Positions 23,904 through 33,851 are shown, counted from the stretch's first letter. The stretch is 64,000 nt of DNA from Glycomyces tritici (GCF_030403505.1 NZ_JAUEMJ010000008.1:62001-126000), one strand, 5' to 3'. Translations and numbers: made by a program. The notes: generated by a model not told the origin, from the letters alone.

Positions 23904-25733
23904 ATGAATCCCCACGCCCTGATACGGCGGTGCCTCTCCGCCGTCGCCGCGCTGGCCCTCTCGGCCGGCGCGCTCGCGGTGGCCGCGCCCGGCGCCGCCG
24001 CGCAGGAGGACGACACCGACAGCCTCCGCATCGCCACCAACCAGGAGGTCGACACCTTCAACCCGTTCAAGCGGCGGTTCGTCATCACCTACGAGACCAG
24101 CATGATGACGTACGAGACGCTCGTGCGGATGAGCGCCGAGAACTACGAGCCGGTGCCCGGCCTGGCGACCGAGTGGGAGGAGTCCCCCGACGGCCTGACG
24201 TGGACGTTCAAGATCCGCGAGGGCACCACCTGGTCGGACGGCGAGCCGCTCACGGCGAAGGACGTGGCCTACACGTACGGCCTGCTCATCGAGAACGAGG
24301 CGATCCGGGACTGGAACATCGACTTCGCCGCCAACCTGGTGAGCGCCGAGGCGCCCGACGACTCGACGTTCGTGCTCACCCTGGCCGAGCCCGCGCCCGC
24401 CGAGGTGCTCAGCCGCGAGGTCTACATCGTCCCCGAGCACATCTGGTCGCAGTACCCGGACCCGTCCGCGGACGACGCGAACCAGCTCCCGCTCGTCGGC
24501 TCCGGCCCGTTCCAGGTGGCCGAGTACAAGACCGACGAGTTCATCCGGCTCGACGCCAACGAGGAGTACTGGGAGGGCGCGCCCGGCTTCGACGAGGTCG
24601 TGTACACCTACTACCTCGAGACCGACGCGGCCGTGGCCGCGCTCGAATCGGGCGAGGTCGACATCGTCGGCAGCGGCATGCAGGGCGGTCTCAACCCGGC
24701 CCAGATCGGGGCGCTCGCCTCGCAGGAGCATGTGACCACCAACGACGTGCAGGGCCGCCGGTACGTCTCGCTCACCATCAACCACGGCACGGTCACGCAG
24801 GACGGCACCGAGTTCGGCGACGGCCACCCCGCGCTCAAGGACCCGGTGGTGCGCCAGGCGCTGCACACCGCGATCGACAAGCAGGCGCTCGTGGACACCG
24901 TGCTCGACGGCAGCGGCACCCCCGCGACCTCGCTGATCCCCTCCATCTTCGAGCAGTGGCACTGGGACGGCGGCGAAGCCCTGGTCCAGTTCGACCTCGC
25001 CGAGGCGAACCGGCTCCTCGACGAGGCCGGCTACGCCCGCGGCGACGACGGCGTCCGGACCATGCCCGGCGGCGGCGAGCCGCTGAACTTCCGCTTTTAC
25101 CACCACGCCGACAACACCGCGTACGCCACCATCGTGGAGTTCGTGACCGAGTGGTGGGCCGAACTGGGCATCCAGGTCGAGGCGCAGGCGATCGAGCAGG
25201 GCACCCTGAACGACCTCGCCTACCTCGGCGAGTTCGACATCGCGTTCTCCGGCTGGGGCGTGGGCCCCAACCCGACCGAGCAGCTGGGCATGCACACCTG
25301 CGCGGTGCTGCCGACCCTCACGGACGGCTCGGAGCGCTCGAGCGAGAACTCCTACTGCAACCCCGAGTACGACGCCCTGCACGAGCAGCAGAAGGTCGAG
25401 TCCGACCCGGCCGCGCGCGCGGAGCTGGTCAAGCAGCAGCAGGAGATGCTCTACACCGACGCCCCCGTGATCTGGCTGTACTACCAGAACGTGATGGAGG
25501 CCTACAACCACGACCGGGTCACCGGCATGGCCGCGCAGCCGGCCGGCGGCATGTACACCGGCCAGCAGGGCTTCACCTGGGCGTACTACACGGCGCAGCC
25601 CGCGGACGCCGAGGAGAGCGGCGGCGTGCCGACGGGCGTGTGGATCGCGGTCGCGGCGGGCGCCGTCGCCATCGCCCTGGTCGCCGTCGTCCTCGTGATG
25701 CGGCGCAAGAAGACGGCCGACGAGCGCGAATGA
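23904..25733 (+). CDS. Peptide ABC transporter substrate-binding protein with C-terminal membrane anchor
   Basis: This 609-residue family 5 (DppA/OppA-type) binding protein has a Sec signal peptide at about 1-33 (ending AAA-Q) and no lipobox. The family motifs are SPDGLTWTFKIREGTTWSDG and a tail with PVIWLYYQN. A hydrophobic segment near residues 577-600, followed by RRKK, would fix it to the membrane from the C-terminus. This is unlike the usual lipoprotein form. The ATG at 23904 is 10 nt after GAGGA, whereas the ATG at 23895 is too close. It opens a nine-gene, mostly overlapping operon and probably binds cell-wall or other peptides. Confidence 0.85.
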   Translation: MNPHALIRRCLSAVAALALSAGALAVAAPGAAAQEDDTDSLRIATNQEVDTFNPFKRRFVITYETSMMTYETLVRMSAENYEPVPGLATEWEESPDGLTWTFKIREGTTWSDGEPLTAKDVAYTYGLLIENEAIRDWNIDFAANLVSAEAPDDSTFVLTLAEPAPAEVLSREVYIVPEHIWSQYPDPSADDANQLPLVGSGPFQVAEYKTDEFIRLDANEEYWEGAPGFDEVVYTYYLETDAAVAALESGEVDIVGSGMQGGLNPAQIGALASQEHVTTNDVQGRRYVSLTINHGTVTQDGTEFGDGHPALKDPVVRQALHTAIDKQALVDTVLDGSGTPATSLIPSIFEQWHWDGGEALVQFDLAEANRLLDEAGYARGDDGVRTMPGGGEPLNFRFYHHADNTAYATIVEFVTEWWAELGIQVEAQAIEQGTLNDLAYLGEFDIAFSGWGVGPNPTEQLGMHTCAVLPTLTDGSERSSENSYCNPEYDALHEQQKVESDPAARAELVKQQQEMLYTDAPVIWLYYQNVMEAYNHDRVTGMAAQPAGGMYTGQQGFTWAYYTAQPADAEESGGVPTGVWIAVAAGAVAIALVAVVLVMRRKKTADERE

Positions 25734-26827
25734 CGGACAGTCCTCCACCCGCGGACGGGGCCTCCACCGAGGCCCCGTCCGCGGGGCGCGCCCAGTCTCG
25801 TCGAAGCCTGCGAGACGTCAATGAGCACGGCCGCGGCAGCGAACGGCGCGTCTCCAGCGGCTTCGGGCGGTACCTGCTCAAGCACGTGAGCGGCGCCGCC
25901 GTGTCACTGCTGCTGGTGCTGTTCTCCTCGTTCTTCATCTTCCGGCTCATCGCCGGCGACCCGATCGACCAGCTCACCAAGGAGCGCCCGGTCTCGGCCG
26001 AGCAGCGCGCGGCCATGCGGGCCGAACTCGGCCTCGACCGGCCGATGTGGCAGCAGTTCATCGACTACATCACCGGCACGCTCACCATGGACCTCGGCGA
26101 GTCGTTCCAGTACCGGCGCCCGATCTTCGACCTCATCGTCGAACGGCTCCCGGCCACGCTCCTGCTCTCGGGCACCGGCATGGTCCTCGCCGTGCTGCTC
26201 GGGTTCTGGATCGGCACCCGCTCGGGGTGGAAACAGGGCGGCCGGTACGACCGGGGGCACGTCGCCACCGGGCTCGTGCTCTACTCGGCCCCCACGTTCT
26301 GGCTCGGGATGATCGTCATCCTCGTCTTCGCCCGGTACCTGGGGCTGTTCCCCGTCAACGGGATGCGATCGCCGAGCACGCCGCCGGACTTCTGGTCGCA
26401 GGCCGTGGACATCGGCTACCACCTCGTGCTGCCCGTGCTCACCTACACGGCCGTCGTCTACGCCGGGTACCTCATGATCATGCGGTCGTCCATTCTCGAC
26501 GAGATCGGCAGCGACTACCTCACCACCGCCCGCGCCAAGGGCCTGCGCGACGACGAGGTCCGCAAGAAGCACGCCGTGCCGAACGCGCTGCTGCCCACCG
26601 TGACCCTCGTGTTCCTCGCGCTCGGCTCGGTCGTCAACGGCTCCATCGTCACCGAGACCGTCTTCAGCTGGCCCGGGCTCGGGACCCTGTTCGTGAACTC
26701 GATCTTCTACCCCGACCGGCCCGTGCTGCAGGCGCTGTTCGTGCTCTTCTCCAGCTCCACCATCCTCGCCGTGCTGTGCGCCGAGATCCTCTACTGGTTC
26801 ATCGATCCCAGAATCCGCAGGTCATGA
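25730..26827 (+). CDS. Peptide ABC transporter permease (DppB-type)
   Basis: This 365-residue inner-membrane permease has six core segments and an unusually long hydrophilic N-terminus of about 50 residues (Pro/Arg/Ser-rich). The EAA loop contacting the ATPase is the TTARAKGLRDDEVRKKHAVPNA segment, at about residues 260-280. The ERLPATLLLSG and LVTETVFSWPGLG-like segments are typical of DppB/OppB. It starts inside the binding-protein gene as ATGA and ends in another ATGA overlap with the second permease. With its partner it forms the peptide channel. Confidence 0.9.
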   Translation: MTDSPPPADGASTEAPSAGRAQSRRSLRDVNEHGRGSERRVSSGFGRYLLKHVSGAAVSLLLVLFSSFFIFRLIAGDPIDQLTKERPVSAEQRAAMRAELGLDRPMWQQFIDYITGTLTMDLGESFQYRRPIFDLIVERLPATLLLSGTGMVLAVLLGFWIGTRSGWKQGGRYDRGHVATGLVLYSAPTFWLGMIVILVFARYLGLFPVNGMRSPSTPPDFWSQAVDIGYHLVLPVLTYTAVVYAGYLMIMRSSILDEIGSDYLTTARAKGLRDDEVRKKHAVPNALLPTVTLVFLALGSVVNGSIVTETVFSWPGLGTLFVNSIFYPDRPVLQALFVLFSSSTILAVLCAEILYWFIDPRIRRS

Positions 26828-27732
26828 CGGCAACGAACGCACTCTCCCCGCGCGCCCTCAGATGGGCGAGGCGACGGCAGTCCCTCACCCGCTCCTGGGC
26901 CGCCTACCGCAGCCAGAAGACCGGCATGTGGGGCCTGGTCCTCCTGGGCGCCATCGTGGTCCTCGCGATCGCCGCGCCCGTCCTCATCGACGAGTCCGCG
27001 CTCAGCGTCACCCAAGCCACCGGCGGGCGCATGGCCCCGCCCAGCGCCCAGTACCCGCTCGGCACCGACGAGACCGGCCGCTCGATCCTCGCGCTCACCC
27101 TCTGGGGCTCGCGCCTGTCGCTCGTCATCGGACTGACCGCCACCGTCGTCGCCATCGTCATCGGCACCGCCGTCGGCATCACGAGCGGCCACATCGGCGG
27201 CTGGTACGGCTGGATCGCCCTGCGCCTCTCCGACTGGTTCATGGTGCTGCCCAGCCTCGTCGTCGCCATCGCACTGCTCGCCGTACTCGGCCGCAGCATG
27301 GCCACCACCATCACCGTGATCGCCCTCGTCTCCTGGCCCGGCACGACCCGGCTCGTACGGGCCCAGACGCTCACCGTGCAGTCGCGCCCGTACCTGGAGC
27401 GCGCCAAGGCGCTCGGCGCGGGACACTGGCACCAGATGACGAAGCACCTGCTCCCCAACGTGCTCCCGCTGGTCCTCGCCAGCGCGACCCTGCTGGTGCC
27501 CTCGGCGATCCTCATGGAGTCCTCGCTGGCGTGGCTGGGCCTGGGCGACCCGGGCGTCGTGTCGTGGGGGTCGATCCTCAACCGCGCCTCCGAGAACGGG
27601 GCGGTCTCGGCGCACGCATGGTGGTACCTGCTGCCGCCGGGTCTGGCGATCCTGCTGGTGGTGCTGGCGTTCATGATGTGCGGCCGGGCCCTGGAGGCCG
27701 TGTTCAATCCGAGGCTGCGGGGTGAGTCGTAG
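26824..27732 (+). CDS. Peptide ABC transporter permease (DppC-type)
   Basis: This 302-residue permease has an N-terminal OppC_N segment (about 20-60), then the YPLGTDETGRSILAL motif, five further membrane segments and the EAA loop ERAKALGAGHWHQMTKHLLPN (about 180-200). These are standard DppC/OppC features. Translation is coupled to the first permease by an ATGA overlap, and its stop shares one base with the next start (TAGTG). Confidence 0.9.
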   Translation: MTATNALSPRALRWARRRQSLTRSWAAYRSQKTGMWGLVLLGAIVVLAIAAPVLIDESALSVTQATGGRMAPPSAQYPLGTDETGRSILALTLWGSRLSLVIGLTATVVAIVIGTAVGITSGHIGGWYGWIALRLSDWFMVLPSLVVAIALLAVLGRSMATTITVIALVSWPGTTRLVRAQTLTVQSRPYLERAKALGAGHWHQMTKHLLPNVLPLVLASATLLVPSAILMESSLAWLGLGDPGVVSWGSILNRASENGAVSAHAWWYLLPPGLAILLVVLAFMMCGRALEAVFNPRLRGES

Positions 27733-28736
27733 TGCTCCTGGAGTTCAAGGACCTGCGGGTCACGTACCGGGGCTCGCGCGGGCGGCTCCCGGCCGTGCGG
27801 GGCGTCGACCTGGCGGTGGACGCCGGGGAGACGGTGGGCATCGCCGGGGAGTCGGGGTGCGGGAAGTCCACGCTGGCGATGGCGGTGCTGCGGCTGCTGC
27901 CCAAGAGCGCGGAAGTGAGCGGGGAGATCCTGCTCGACGGCGAGGACCTGCTCCAGATGGGGTGGGGGCGGCTGCGCGCGGTCCGGTGGACCGGCGCTTC
28001 GATCGTGTTCCAGGGGGCGATGCACTCGCTGAACGCGGTGCAGCGCATCGGAAGGCAGATCGCCGAGCCGATCCTGGTGCACGAGGCGAGGACGACGCCC
28101 GCCGCGGCGGCGAAGCGTGCTGAGGCGCTGCTGGAGCGGGTCGGGCTGCCGGCGTCGCGGGCGCGCAGCTACCCGCATGAGCTCTCGGGCGGGCAGCGGC
28201 AGCGCGTCATGATCGCGATGGCGCTGGCGTGCGACCCGGACCTGGTCATCGCGGACGAGGCGACGACCGCGCTGGACGTGATGGTGCAGGCCCAAGTGCT
28301 GCAGTTGATCGCGGAGCTGGTGACCGAGCGGGGCGTGGGGCTGATGATGATCAGCCACGACCTGTCGGTGCTGTCGGCGATGTGCGACCGCGCGGCGGTG
28401 ATGTACGCGGGGCGGATCGTGGAGCAGGGTCCGGCGCACGAGGTGTTCGCGAACGCGCGGCACCCGTACTCGGCGGCGTTGAGCGCGGCGTTCCCGGTGA
28501 TCGGGGACCCCGCCGCGCGGATGAACCCGGGCGGCCTGGCGGGCGATCCGCCGGACCCGGTGCGGCTGCCGGAGGGCTGCTCGTTCCGGCCGCGGTGCGC
28601 GGTGGCGGTGGAGCGGTGTGGCCGGGAGTCGCCGGAGCTGCTCGCGGTGCCCGTGCGCGGATCCGCGAGCGTCGCGGACGCGGCGCGGGTGAGTGCTTGT
28701 TTCGTCGCACAGGAAGGGATGCCCGTTGTCCTCTGA
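27732..28736 (+). CDS. Peptide ABC transporter ATP-binding protein (DppD-type)
   Basis: This 334-residue ATPase has Walker A GESGCGKS at 39-46, signature LSGGQRQRV, and a Walker B that reads VIADEATTALD. The usual Pro of DEPT is Ala here, a tolerated change since the Asp and Glu remain. The C-terminal oligopeptide-ATPase extension has the FRPRCAVAVERC cysteine pattern (four Cys), seen in DppD proteins that can hold an Fe-S cluster. Start GTG 27732, overlapping the permease stop by one base. It powers import together with the next gene. Confidence 0.9.
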   Translation: MLLEFKDLRVTYRGSRGRLPAVRGVDLAVDAGETVGIAGESGCGKSTLAMAVLRLLPKSAEVSGEILLDGEDLLQMGWGRLRAVRWTGASIVFQGAMHSLNAVQRIGRQIAEPILVHEARTTPAAAAKRAEALLERVGLPASRARSYPHELSGGQRQRVMIAMALACDPDLVIADEATTALDVMVQAQVLQLIAELVTERGVGLMMISHDLSVLSAMCDRAAVMYAGRIVEQGPAHEVFANARHPYSAALSAAFPVIGDPAARMNPGGLAGDPPDPVRLPEGCSFRPRCAVAVERCGRESPELLAVPVRGSASVADAARVSACFVAQEGMPVVL

Positions 28737-29736
28737 GGAGAAGACGCTCACCGCCAGGAACCTGCGGGTCGAGTTCGGCCTGCCGGGCGGGCGGGTCGCG
28801 CGGGCCGTGGACGGGGTGGACCTCGATGTGGCGCCGGGCGAGATCGTGGCGCTGGCGGGCGAGTCCGGTTGCGGCAAGACGACGTTGGCGCGCACGCTGC
28901 TCGGGCTGGAGCGGGCCACGGGCGGGACGGTGGCGTTCGACGGGGTGCCGCTGCGGTACTCGACGCGGGCGTTGAAGGCGTACCGGCGGCAGGTGCAGCT
29001 GGTGCTGCAGGACCCGACGGGGGCGCTGAACCCGCGGCACACGGTCTACGACGCGGTGGCCGAGGGCCTGCGGATCCACAAGATCCATGACGACGAGCCG
29101 GGCCGGGTGGCGGAGGCGCTGTCGCGGGCGGGCCTGCGGCCGCCGGAGCAGTTCTTCCTCGCGTACCCGCATGAGCTCTCGGGCGGTCAGCGCCAGCGCG
29201 TGGTGATCGCGGGGGCGCTGGTGCTGCAGCCGAGCCTGCTGGTGGCGGACGAGCCGGTGGCGTCGCTGGACGCGTCGGTGCGCGGGGAGATCCTCTCGCT
29301 GCTGCTGCGGTTGAAGGAGGAGCAGGGCCTGGGGTCGCTCATCATCACGCACGACCTGGGTCTGGCGTGGAGCATCGCGGACCGGATCGCGATCATGTAC
29401 CTGGGGCGGATCGTGGAGCAGGGCCCGGTGGAGCAGGTGCTCACGGCACCGCGGCATCCGTATACGCGGGCGCTGGTGTCGGTGCTGCCGGTGTCCCCGG
29501 CGGTGAAGACGTCGGAGCCGATCGTGCTGGCCGGGGAGCTTCCGGATGCGTCGAGGATCCCGGGCGGGTGCCGGTTCCGGCCGCGCTGCCAGGAGGTGGC
29601 CTCCGGGAACGCCGATGCAGTGCTCCACCAGTGCAGCGGTGAGGACCTGCATATCCTTGGGCCCGAGGCGAAACCGCACTTGGTCGCGTGCCATCTGGAC
29701 CGGGCCTTGCACGGGGATGCGAGGATTGCGGTGTGA
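28726..29736 (+). CDS. Peptide ABC transporter ATP-binding protein (DppF-type)
   Basis: This is a 336-residue ATPase with Walker A GESGCGKT at 45-52, signature LSGGQRQRV, Walker B VADEPVASLD and switch His in TITHDLG-like IITHDLG. The C-terminal extension again has a FRPRCQEVASGN and cysteine pattern. I chose TTG at 28726 because AGGAAGGGA lies 6 nt upstream, and this start overlaps the preceding gene by 11 bp; earlier in-frame starts lack a ribosome-binding site. It ends in a GTGA overlap with the M55 peptidase gene. Confidence 0.88.
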   Translation: MSSEEKTLTARNLRVEFGLPGGRVARAVDGVDLDVAPGEIVALAGESGCGKTTLARTLLGLERATGGTVAFDGVPLRYSTRALKAYRRQVQLVLQDPTGALNPRHTVYDAVAEGLRIHKIHDDEPGRVAEALSRAGLRPPEQFFLAYPHELSGGQRQRVVIAGALVLQPSLLVADEPVASLDASVRGEILSLLLRLKEEQGLGSLIITHDLGLAWSIADRIAIMYLGRIVEQGPVEQVLTAPRHPYTRALVSVLPVSPAVKTSEPIVLAGELPDASRIPGGCRFRPRCQEVASGNADAVLHQCSGEDLHILGPEAKPHLVACHLDRALHGDARIAV

Positions 29737-30557
29737 AAATCCTCGTCAGTGCCGATATGGAGGGCGCCACGTGCGTCACCTGCCCCGACGACGTGCTGCC
29801 CGGAGGCCCTGGCTGGGAACGGATGCGGCCGTTGTTCACCGATGAGGTGAACGCGGCGGTGGAGGGCCTGCACCGCGGCGGGGCGCGGGAGATCGTGGTC
29901 AACGACGCGCACTGGTCGATGCGGAACCTCATGCCGGAGCGGTTCGAGTGGCCGGTGACGGTCATCAGCGGGCGGCACAAGGATCTCTCCATGATGGAGG
30001 GCGTGCGGGACGCGGACGCGGTGGTGTTCCTGGGGTACCACGCGGGGGCGGGCCTGGAAGGCGTGCTCGCGCACACCTATCTGGCGAACACGATCACCGG
30101 GGTGTGGCTCGACGGGGTGCGCGCGAGCGAAGGCCGCTTGAACGCGGCCGTGGCAGCCGAGTTCGGGGTCCCGGTGGTCATGGTGACCGGTGACGACAAG
30201 ACGATCGAGGACGCCCAGTCGTACGCGCCCAAGGCGGTCGGCATCGCGGTGAAGGATTACGTCTCGCGGTACTCGGCCGCGTGCCGCACCCCGCAGTGGT
30301 CGATCCGCGCGATCCGCAAGGGCGCCGCGGAAGCGGTGGCGCTGGCCGGGCGGCGCGAACCGATGGTGGGGCCGCACCGGATCGAGGTCGAGTTCGACGC
30401 GGAGCACCTGGCGGGGGCGGTCACCGTGATCCCGGGGGTGGAACGCATCGCGGAGCGCCGGATCGGGTTCGAGCTCCCGACGATGTACGAGGCCATCCGG
30501 TGCTTCAAGGCCGTCACGACGATCGCCTCGGCGGCGAAAGAGGAGCAGTATGGTTGA
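29733..30557 (+). CDS. M55 family D-aminopeptidase (DppA-type)
   Basis: This 274-residue cytosolic zinc peptidase begins with the M55 signature VSADMEGATCV (Asp-x-Glu zinc ligands at about 8 and 10). It has further metal or active-site elements in NDAHWSMRN (about 59-67), GYHAG (about 104-108) and the MVTGDDKT strand. M55 enzymes such as Bacillus DppA remove N-terminal D-residues, for example from D-Ala-D-Ala. The start is GTG in a GTGA overlap with the ATPase gene. Placed directly after a peptide importer, it points to peptides containing D-amino acids, as in peptidoglycan stems. Confidence 0.88.
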   Translation: MKILVSADMEGATCVTCPDDVLPGGPGWERMRPLFTDEVNAAVEGLHRGGAREIVVNDAHWSMRNLMPERFEWPVTVISGRHKDLSMMEGVRDADAVVFLGYHAGAGLEGVLAHTYLANTITGVWLDGVRASEGRLNAAVAAEFGVPVVMVTGDDKTIEDAQSYAPKAVGIAVKDYVSRYSAACRTPQWSIRAIRKGAAEAVALAGRREPMVGPHRIEVEFDAEHLAGAVTVIPGVERIAERRIGFELPTMYEAIRCFKAVTTIASAAKEEQYG

Positions 30558-31854
30558 CGCGCAGGCGATCGAGGAGGTCGTTCGGTTCACTGCGGAGCTG
30601 ATCCGCATCGACACGACCAACCACGGCGGCGGCGACGGGGACGAGCGCGGGGCCGCGGAGTACGCGGCCGGGAAGCTCGCCGAGGTGGGCGTCGAGGCGC
30701 AGATCCTGGAGAAGGCCCCGAACCGCTCCAATGTGGTCGCCCGGATCGAGGGTGCGGAGCCTGACGCGCCGGCGCTGCTGGTGCACGGGCACATGGACGT
30801 CGTCCCGGCCGAGGCCGCGGACTGGAGTGTCGACCCGTTCGGCGGCGAGATCCGCGACGGGATGCTGTGGGGCCGCGGCGCGATCGACATGAAGAGCATG
30901 AACGCCATGGTCCTGGCGGCGGTGCGGTCCTGGGCGCGGGAAGGGGTCAAGCCCCGGCGTCCGATCGTCATCGCGTTCACCGCCGACGAGGAGGCCAGCG
31001 CCGAATACGGCTCGGAGTACCTCGCGAACGTCCACGCGGACCTGTTCGCGGACTGCACCGAGGGCGTCTCGGAGTCGGGCGGGTTCACCTTCCACGGCGG
31101 GAACGGGCTGCGGCTCTACCCGATCGGGGCGGGCGAGCGGGGCACGGCGTGGCTGCGGCTCTCCGCGCGCGGCACGGCCGGGCACGGTTCGCGGGCGAAT
31201 CCGGACAATGCGGTGAGCAAGCTGGCGGCGGCGGTCGCGCGGATCGGCGCGTACGAGTGGCCGCTGCGGTTGACGCCCACGGTGCGGGCGGCGCTGACGG
31301 AGCTCGCCGCGGTGTACGGCGTGGAGCCGGATCTGGACGACGTGGACGGCCTCATGGCGAAGCTCGGGCCGGCGGCGCAGCTGGTCGAGTCGACGCTGCG
31401 CAACAGTGCGAACCCGACGGTGCTGCAGGCCGGGTACAAGGTGAACGTGATCCCCGAGCACGCCTATGCCGAGGTGGACGGGCGGGTGCTGCCGGGCGGC
31501 GAGGCCGAGTTCGAGGCGACGATGGACGAGCTGTGCGGCCCTGACGTGGCCTGGGAGTACCAGCACCGGACGCAGCCGCTGGCCGCCCCGGTCGACTCCC
31601 CCGCGTTCGCGGCGATGCGCGCGGCGATCCGGCGGTTCGACCCGGAGGGGCGGCCGGTGCCGTTCTGCATGTCCGGCGGCACGGACGCGAAGCAGTTCGC
31701 GCGGCTCGGCATCACCGGTTACGGCTTCTCGCCGCTGGGGCAGACGCCCGAGCTGGGGTACGGGCGGCTCGCGCACGGGGTCGACGAGCGGGTACCGGTG
31801 GACGGGCTCGGGTTCGGGTTGCGGGTCTTGGACGACTTCCTGCGGAACGCATAG
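30550..31854 (+). CDS. M20 family metallopeptidase
   Basis: This 434-residue di-zinc peptidase has the M20 motifs: HGHMDVVP (first zinc His and catalytic Asp, about 76-83), GRGAIDMK (about 103-110), TADEEAS (catalytic and ligand Glu, about 144-150), a lid domain with RGTAGHGSRANPDN, and a distal HG ligand near the end. Likely substrates are small peptides or acyl-amino acids. The ATG at 30550 has GAGGAG upstream and overlaps the M55 gene by 8 bp. It would complete degradation of imported peptides. Confidence 0.88.
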   Translation: MVDAQAIEEVVRFTAELIRIDTTNHGGGDGDERGAAEYAAGKLAEVGVEAQILEKAPNRSNVVARIEGAEPDAPALLVHGHMDVVPAEAADWSVDPFGGEIRDGMLWGRGAIDMKSMNAMVLAAVRSWAREGVKPRRPIVIAFTADEEASAEYGSEYLANVHADLFADCTEGVSESGGFTFHGGNGLRLYPIGAGERGTAWLRLSARGTAGHGSRANPDNAVSKLAAAVARIGAYEWPLRLTPTVRAALTELAAVYGVEPDLDDVDGLMAKLGPAAQLVESTLRNSANPTVLQAGYKVNVIPEHAYAEVDGRVLPGGEAEFEATMDELCGPDVAWEYQHRTQPLAAPVDSPAFAAMRAAIRRFDPEGRPVPFCMSGGTDAKQFARLGITGYGFSPLGQTPELGYGRLAHGVDERVPVDGLGFGLRVLDDFLRNA

Positions 31855-31868
31855 AGGAGAACACCGCG

Positions 31869-33851
31869 ATGGTGCAGCAGTCCCCTTACGGCGCTTGGGA
31901 ATCCCCGATCACCGTGGATATGGTCGCGGCCGCCGACGGGCGTCCGGGGTACCTCGGCGCGGTCGGTTCGGAGCTGTGGTGGACCGAGCCGCGCCCCGAG
32001 GAGGGCGGGCGGCGGGCCCTCATGCGCCGGACCGCGGACGGGTCGGTCGAGTCGGTGCTGCCATCGCCGTGGAACGTGCGCAACCGCGTCCACGAGTACG
32101 GCGGGCGGCCGTGGGCGGGCGCGATCCAGGACGACGGCAGCCCGGTCGTCGTCTTCACGAACTTCGACGACCAGCGGCTCTACGTGTTCGAGCCGGACCG
32201 GGGGCGCGAGCCGGTGCCGGTCTCCCCCGAGCCGCAGGCGCCCGGGGGGCTGCGCTGGTCCGACCCGGTGATCGACATGGAGCGCTTCGAGGCCTGGGCG
32301 GTCATGGAGGAGCGCACCGGGCCGCTCCCGACGGACGTGCGGCGCGTGCTCGCCGCGGTCGACCTGACCCGGTACGGGGCGCAGGCGCGGGTGCGCGAGC
32401 TGACCGACGACTCGTACCGGTTCCTCACGGGCCCGAAGGTCAGCGCCGACGGCGGGTCGGTCGCGTGGATCGCCTGGAACCACCCGCACATGCCTTGGGA
32501 CGAGACGGAACTGCGGGTCGCCGAGATCACCGCGGACGGGGCCCTGATCGAGGCCCGCACGGTGGCCGGGGGCGGCGGGGAGTCGATCGCGCAGGTCGAG
32601 TGGTCCCGCGACAGCACGCTGGTCTTCGCCTCGGACCGCACCGGGTGGTGGAACCTGCACTGGATCGATCCGCTCACTGCGGAGTCCGGCACGGTCCACG
32701 AGGCCGAGGCGGAGTTCGCGGGGCCGATGTGGGACCTGGGCAAGGCCTGGTTCGGCATCCTCGCCAGCGGCGACATCGCGGCCGTGCACGGCAGGGGGGA
32801 AGGCCGCCTCGGCGTCTTCGACGCGTGGGACCGTGAGATGAACCTCGTGGAGGGGCCCTGGACCGAGTGGGCGCCGGGGATCGCCGTGGTCGGCGACCGG
32901 GTGTACGGCCTTGCGGCGAGTGCCGCCACCGGTTACGAGGTGGTCGAGGTCGACACCGTGAAGGGCACGTCGCGGGTCGTCGCCGCCGCCCACGAGGACA
33001 CTGTGGACCCGGCGTGCTACCCGGTGCCGGAGCACCGCACGTTCGAGGGCCCGGACGGCCGCGAGATCCACGCGCACGTCTACCCGCCGCGGAACCCGGA
33101 GTTCGAAGGGCCCGAGGGGGAACTGCCGCCCTATGCGGTGTGGGTCCACGGCGGCCCGACGAGCCACGTGCGGGCCGTGCTCGACATGGAGCTGGCCTAC
33201 TTCACGTCGCGCGGCATCGGCGTCGTCGAGGTGAACTACGGCGGTTCCACCGGGTACGGGCGCGCGTACCGGGAGCGGCTGCGCGAGCGCTGGGGCGAGG
33301 TCGACGTGGAGGACTGCGCGGCCGTGGCCAGGGCGCTGGCCGCCGAGGGCACGGCCGATCCGGCGAGGATCGCGATCCGGGGCGGCAGCGCCGGAGGCTG
33401 GACCGCCGCCGCCTCGCTCACTTCGCCTGCGTCCCGCGGGGTCTACGCGTGCGCGGTGGTGAAGTACCCGATCCTGGACCTCTCGGGTTGGACCGGGAAC
33501 GACACGCACGACTTCGAATCGCAGTACGTGTACTCGCTCGTGGGCCCGGCGGAGGTCCTCGAGGAGCGCTCGGCCGAGCGCTCGCCCGTGCACCACGCCG
33601 ACCGCATCGAGGTGCCGTTCATCCTGCTGCAGGGCCTGGAGGACGAGGTGTGCCCGCCCGCGCAGGCCGAGAAGCTGCTGCAGGCCGTGGAGGGCAGGGG
33701 CGTGCCGCACGCCTATCGCACCTACGAGGGCGAGCAGCACGGGTTCCGCCGCGACGCGACGATCGTGGACGCGGTGCTCGCCGAGCACGCTCTGTACTCG
33801 CAGGTCTTCGCGTTCCCGGGCCCCGACTTCGACCTGGAGCTGCGGCCTTGA
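31869..33851 (+). CDS. S9 family prolyl oligopeptidase
   Basis: This 660-residue cytosolic serine peptidase pairs an N-terminal seven-bladed beta-propeller (about 1-380) with an alpha/beta-hydrolase domain. The nucleophile is Ser507 in RGGSAGGW; Asp592 (LEDEVCPP) and His624 (EQHGFR) complete the triad. It most resembles the S9C acylaminoacyl-peptidase group, which trims short peptides. The ATG at 31869 has GAGGAG 9 nt upstream, 14 bp after the M20 gene, so it belongs to the same operon. No signal peptide is present. Confidence 0.9.
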   Translation: MVQQSPYGAWESPITVDMVAAADGRPGYLGAVGSELWWTEPRPEEGGRRALMRRTADGSVESVLPSPWNVRNRVHEYGGRPWAGAIQDDGSPVVVFTNFDDQRLYVFEPDRGREPVPVSPEPQAPGGLRWSDPVIDMERFEAWAVMEERTGPLPTDVRRVLAAVDLTRYGAQARVRELTDDSYRFLTGPKVSADGGSVAWIAWNHPHMPWDETELRVAEITADGALIEARTVAGGGGESIAQVEWSRDSTLVFASDRTGWWNLHWIDPLTAESGTVHEAEAEFAGPMWDLGKAWFGILASGDIAAVHGRGEGRLGVFDAWDREMNLVEGPWTEWAPGIAVVGDRVYGLAASAATGYEVVEVDTVKGTSRVVAAAHEDTVDPACYPVPEHRTFEGPDGREIHAHVYPPRNPEFEGPEGELPPYAVWVHGGPTSHVRAVLDMELAYFTSRGIGVVEVNYGGSTGYGRAYRERLRERWGEVDVEDCAAVARALAAEGTADPARIAIRGGSAGGWTAAASLTSPASRGVYACAVVKYPILDLSGWTGNDTHDFESQYVYSLVGPAEVLEERSAERSPVHHADRIEVPFILLQGLEDEVCPPAQAEKLLQAVEGRGVPHAYRTYEGEQHGFRRDATIVDAVLAEHALYSQVFAFPGPDFDLELRP

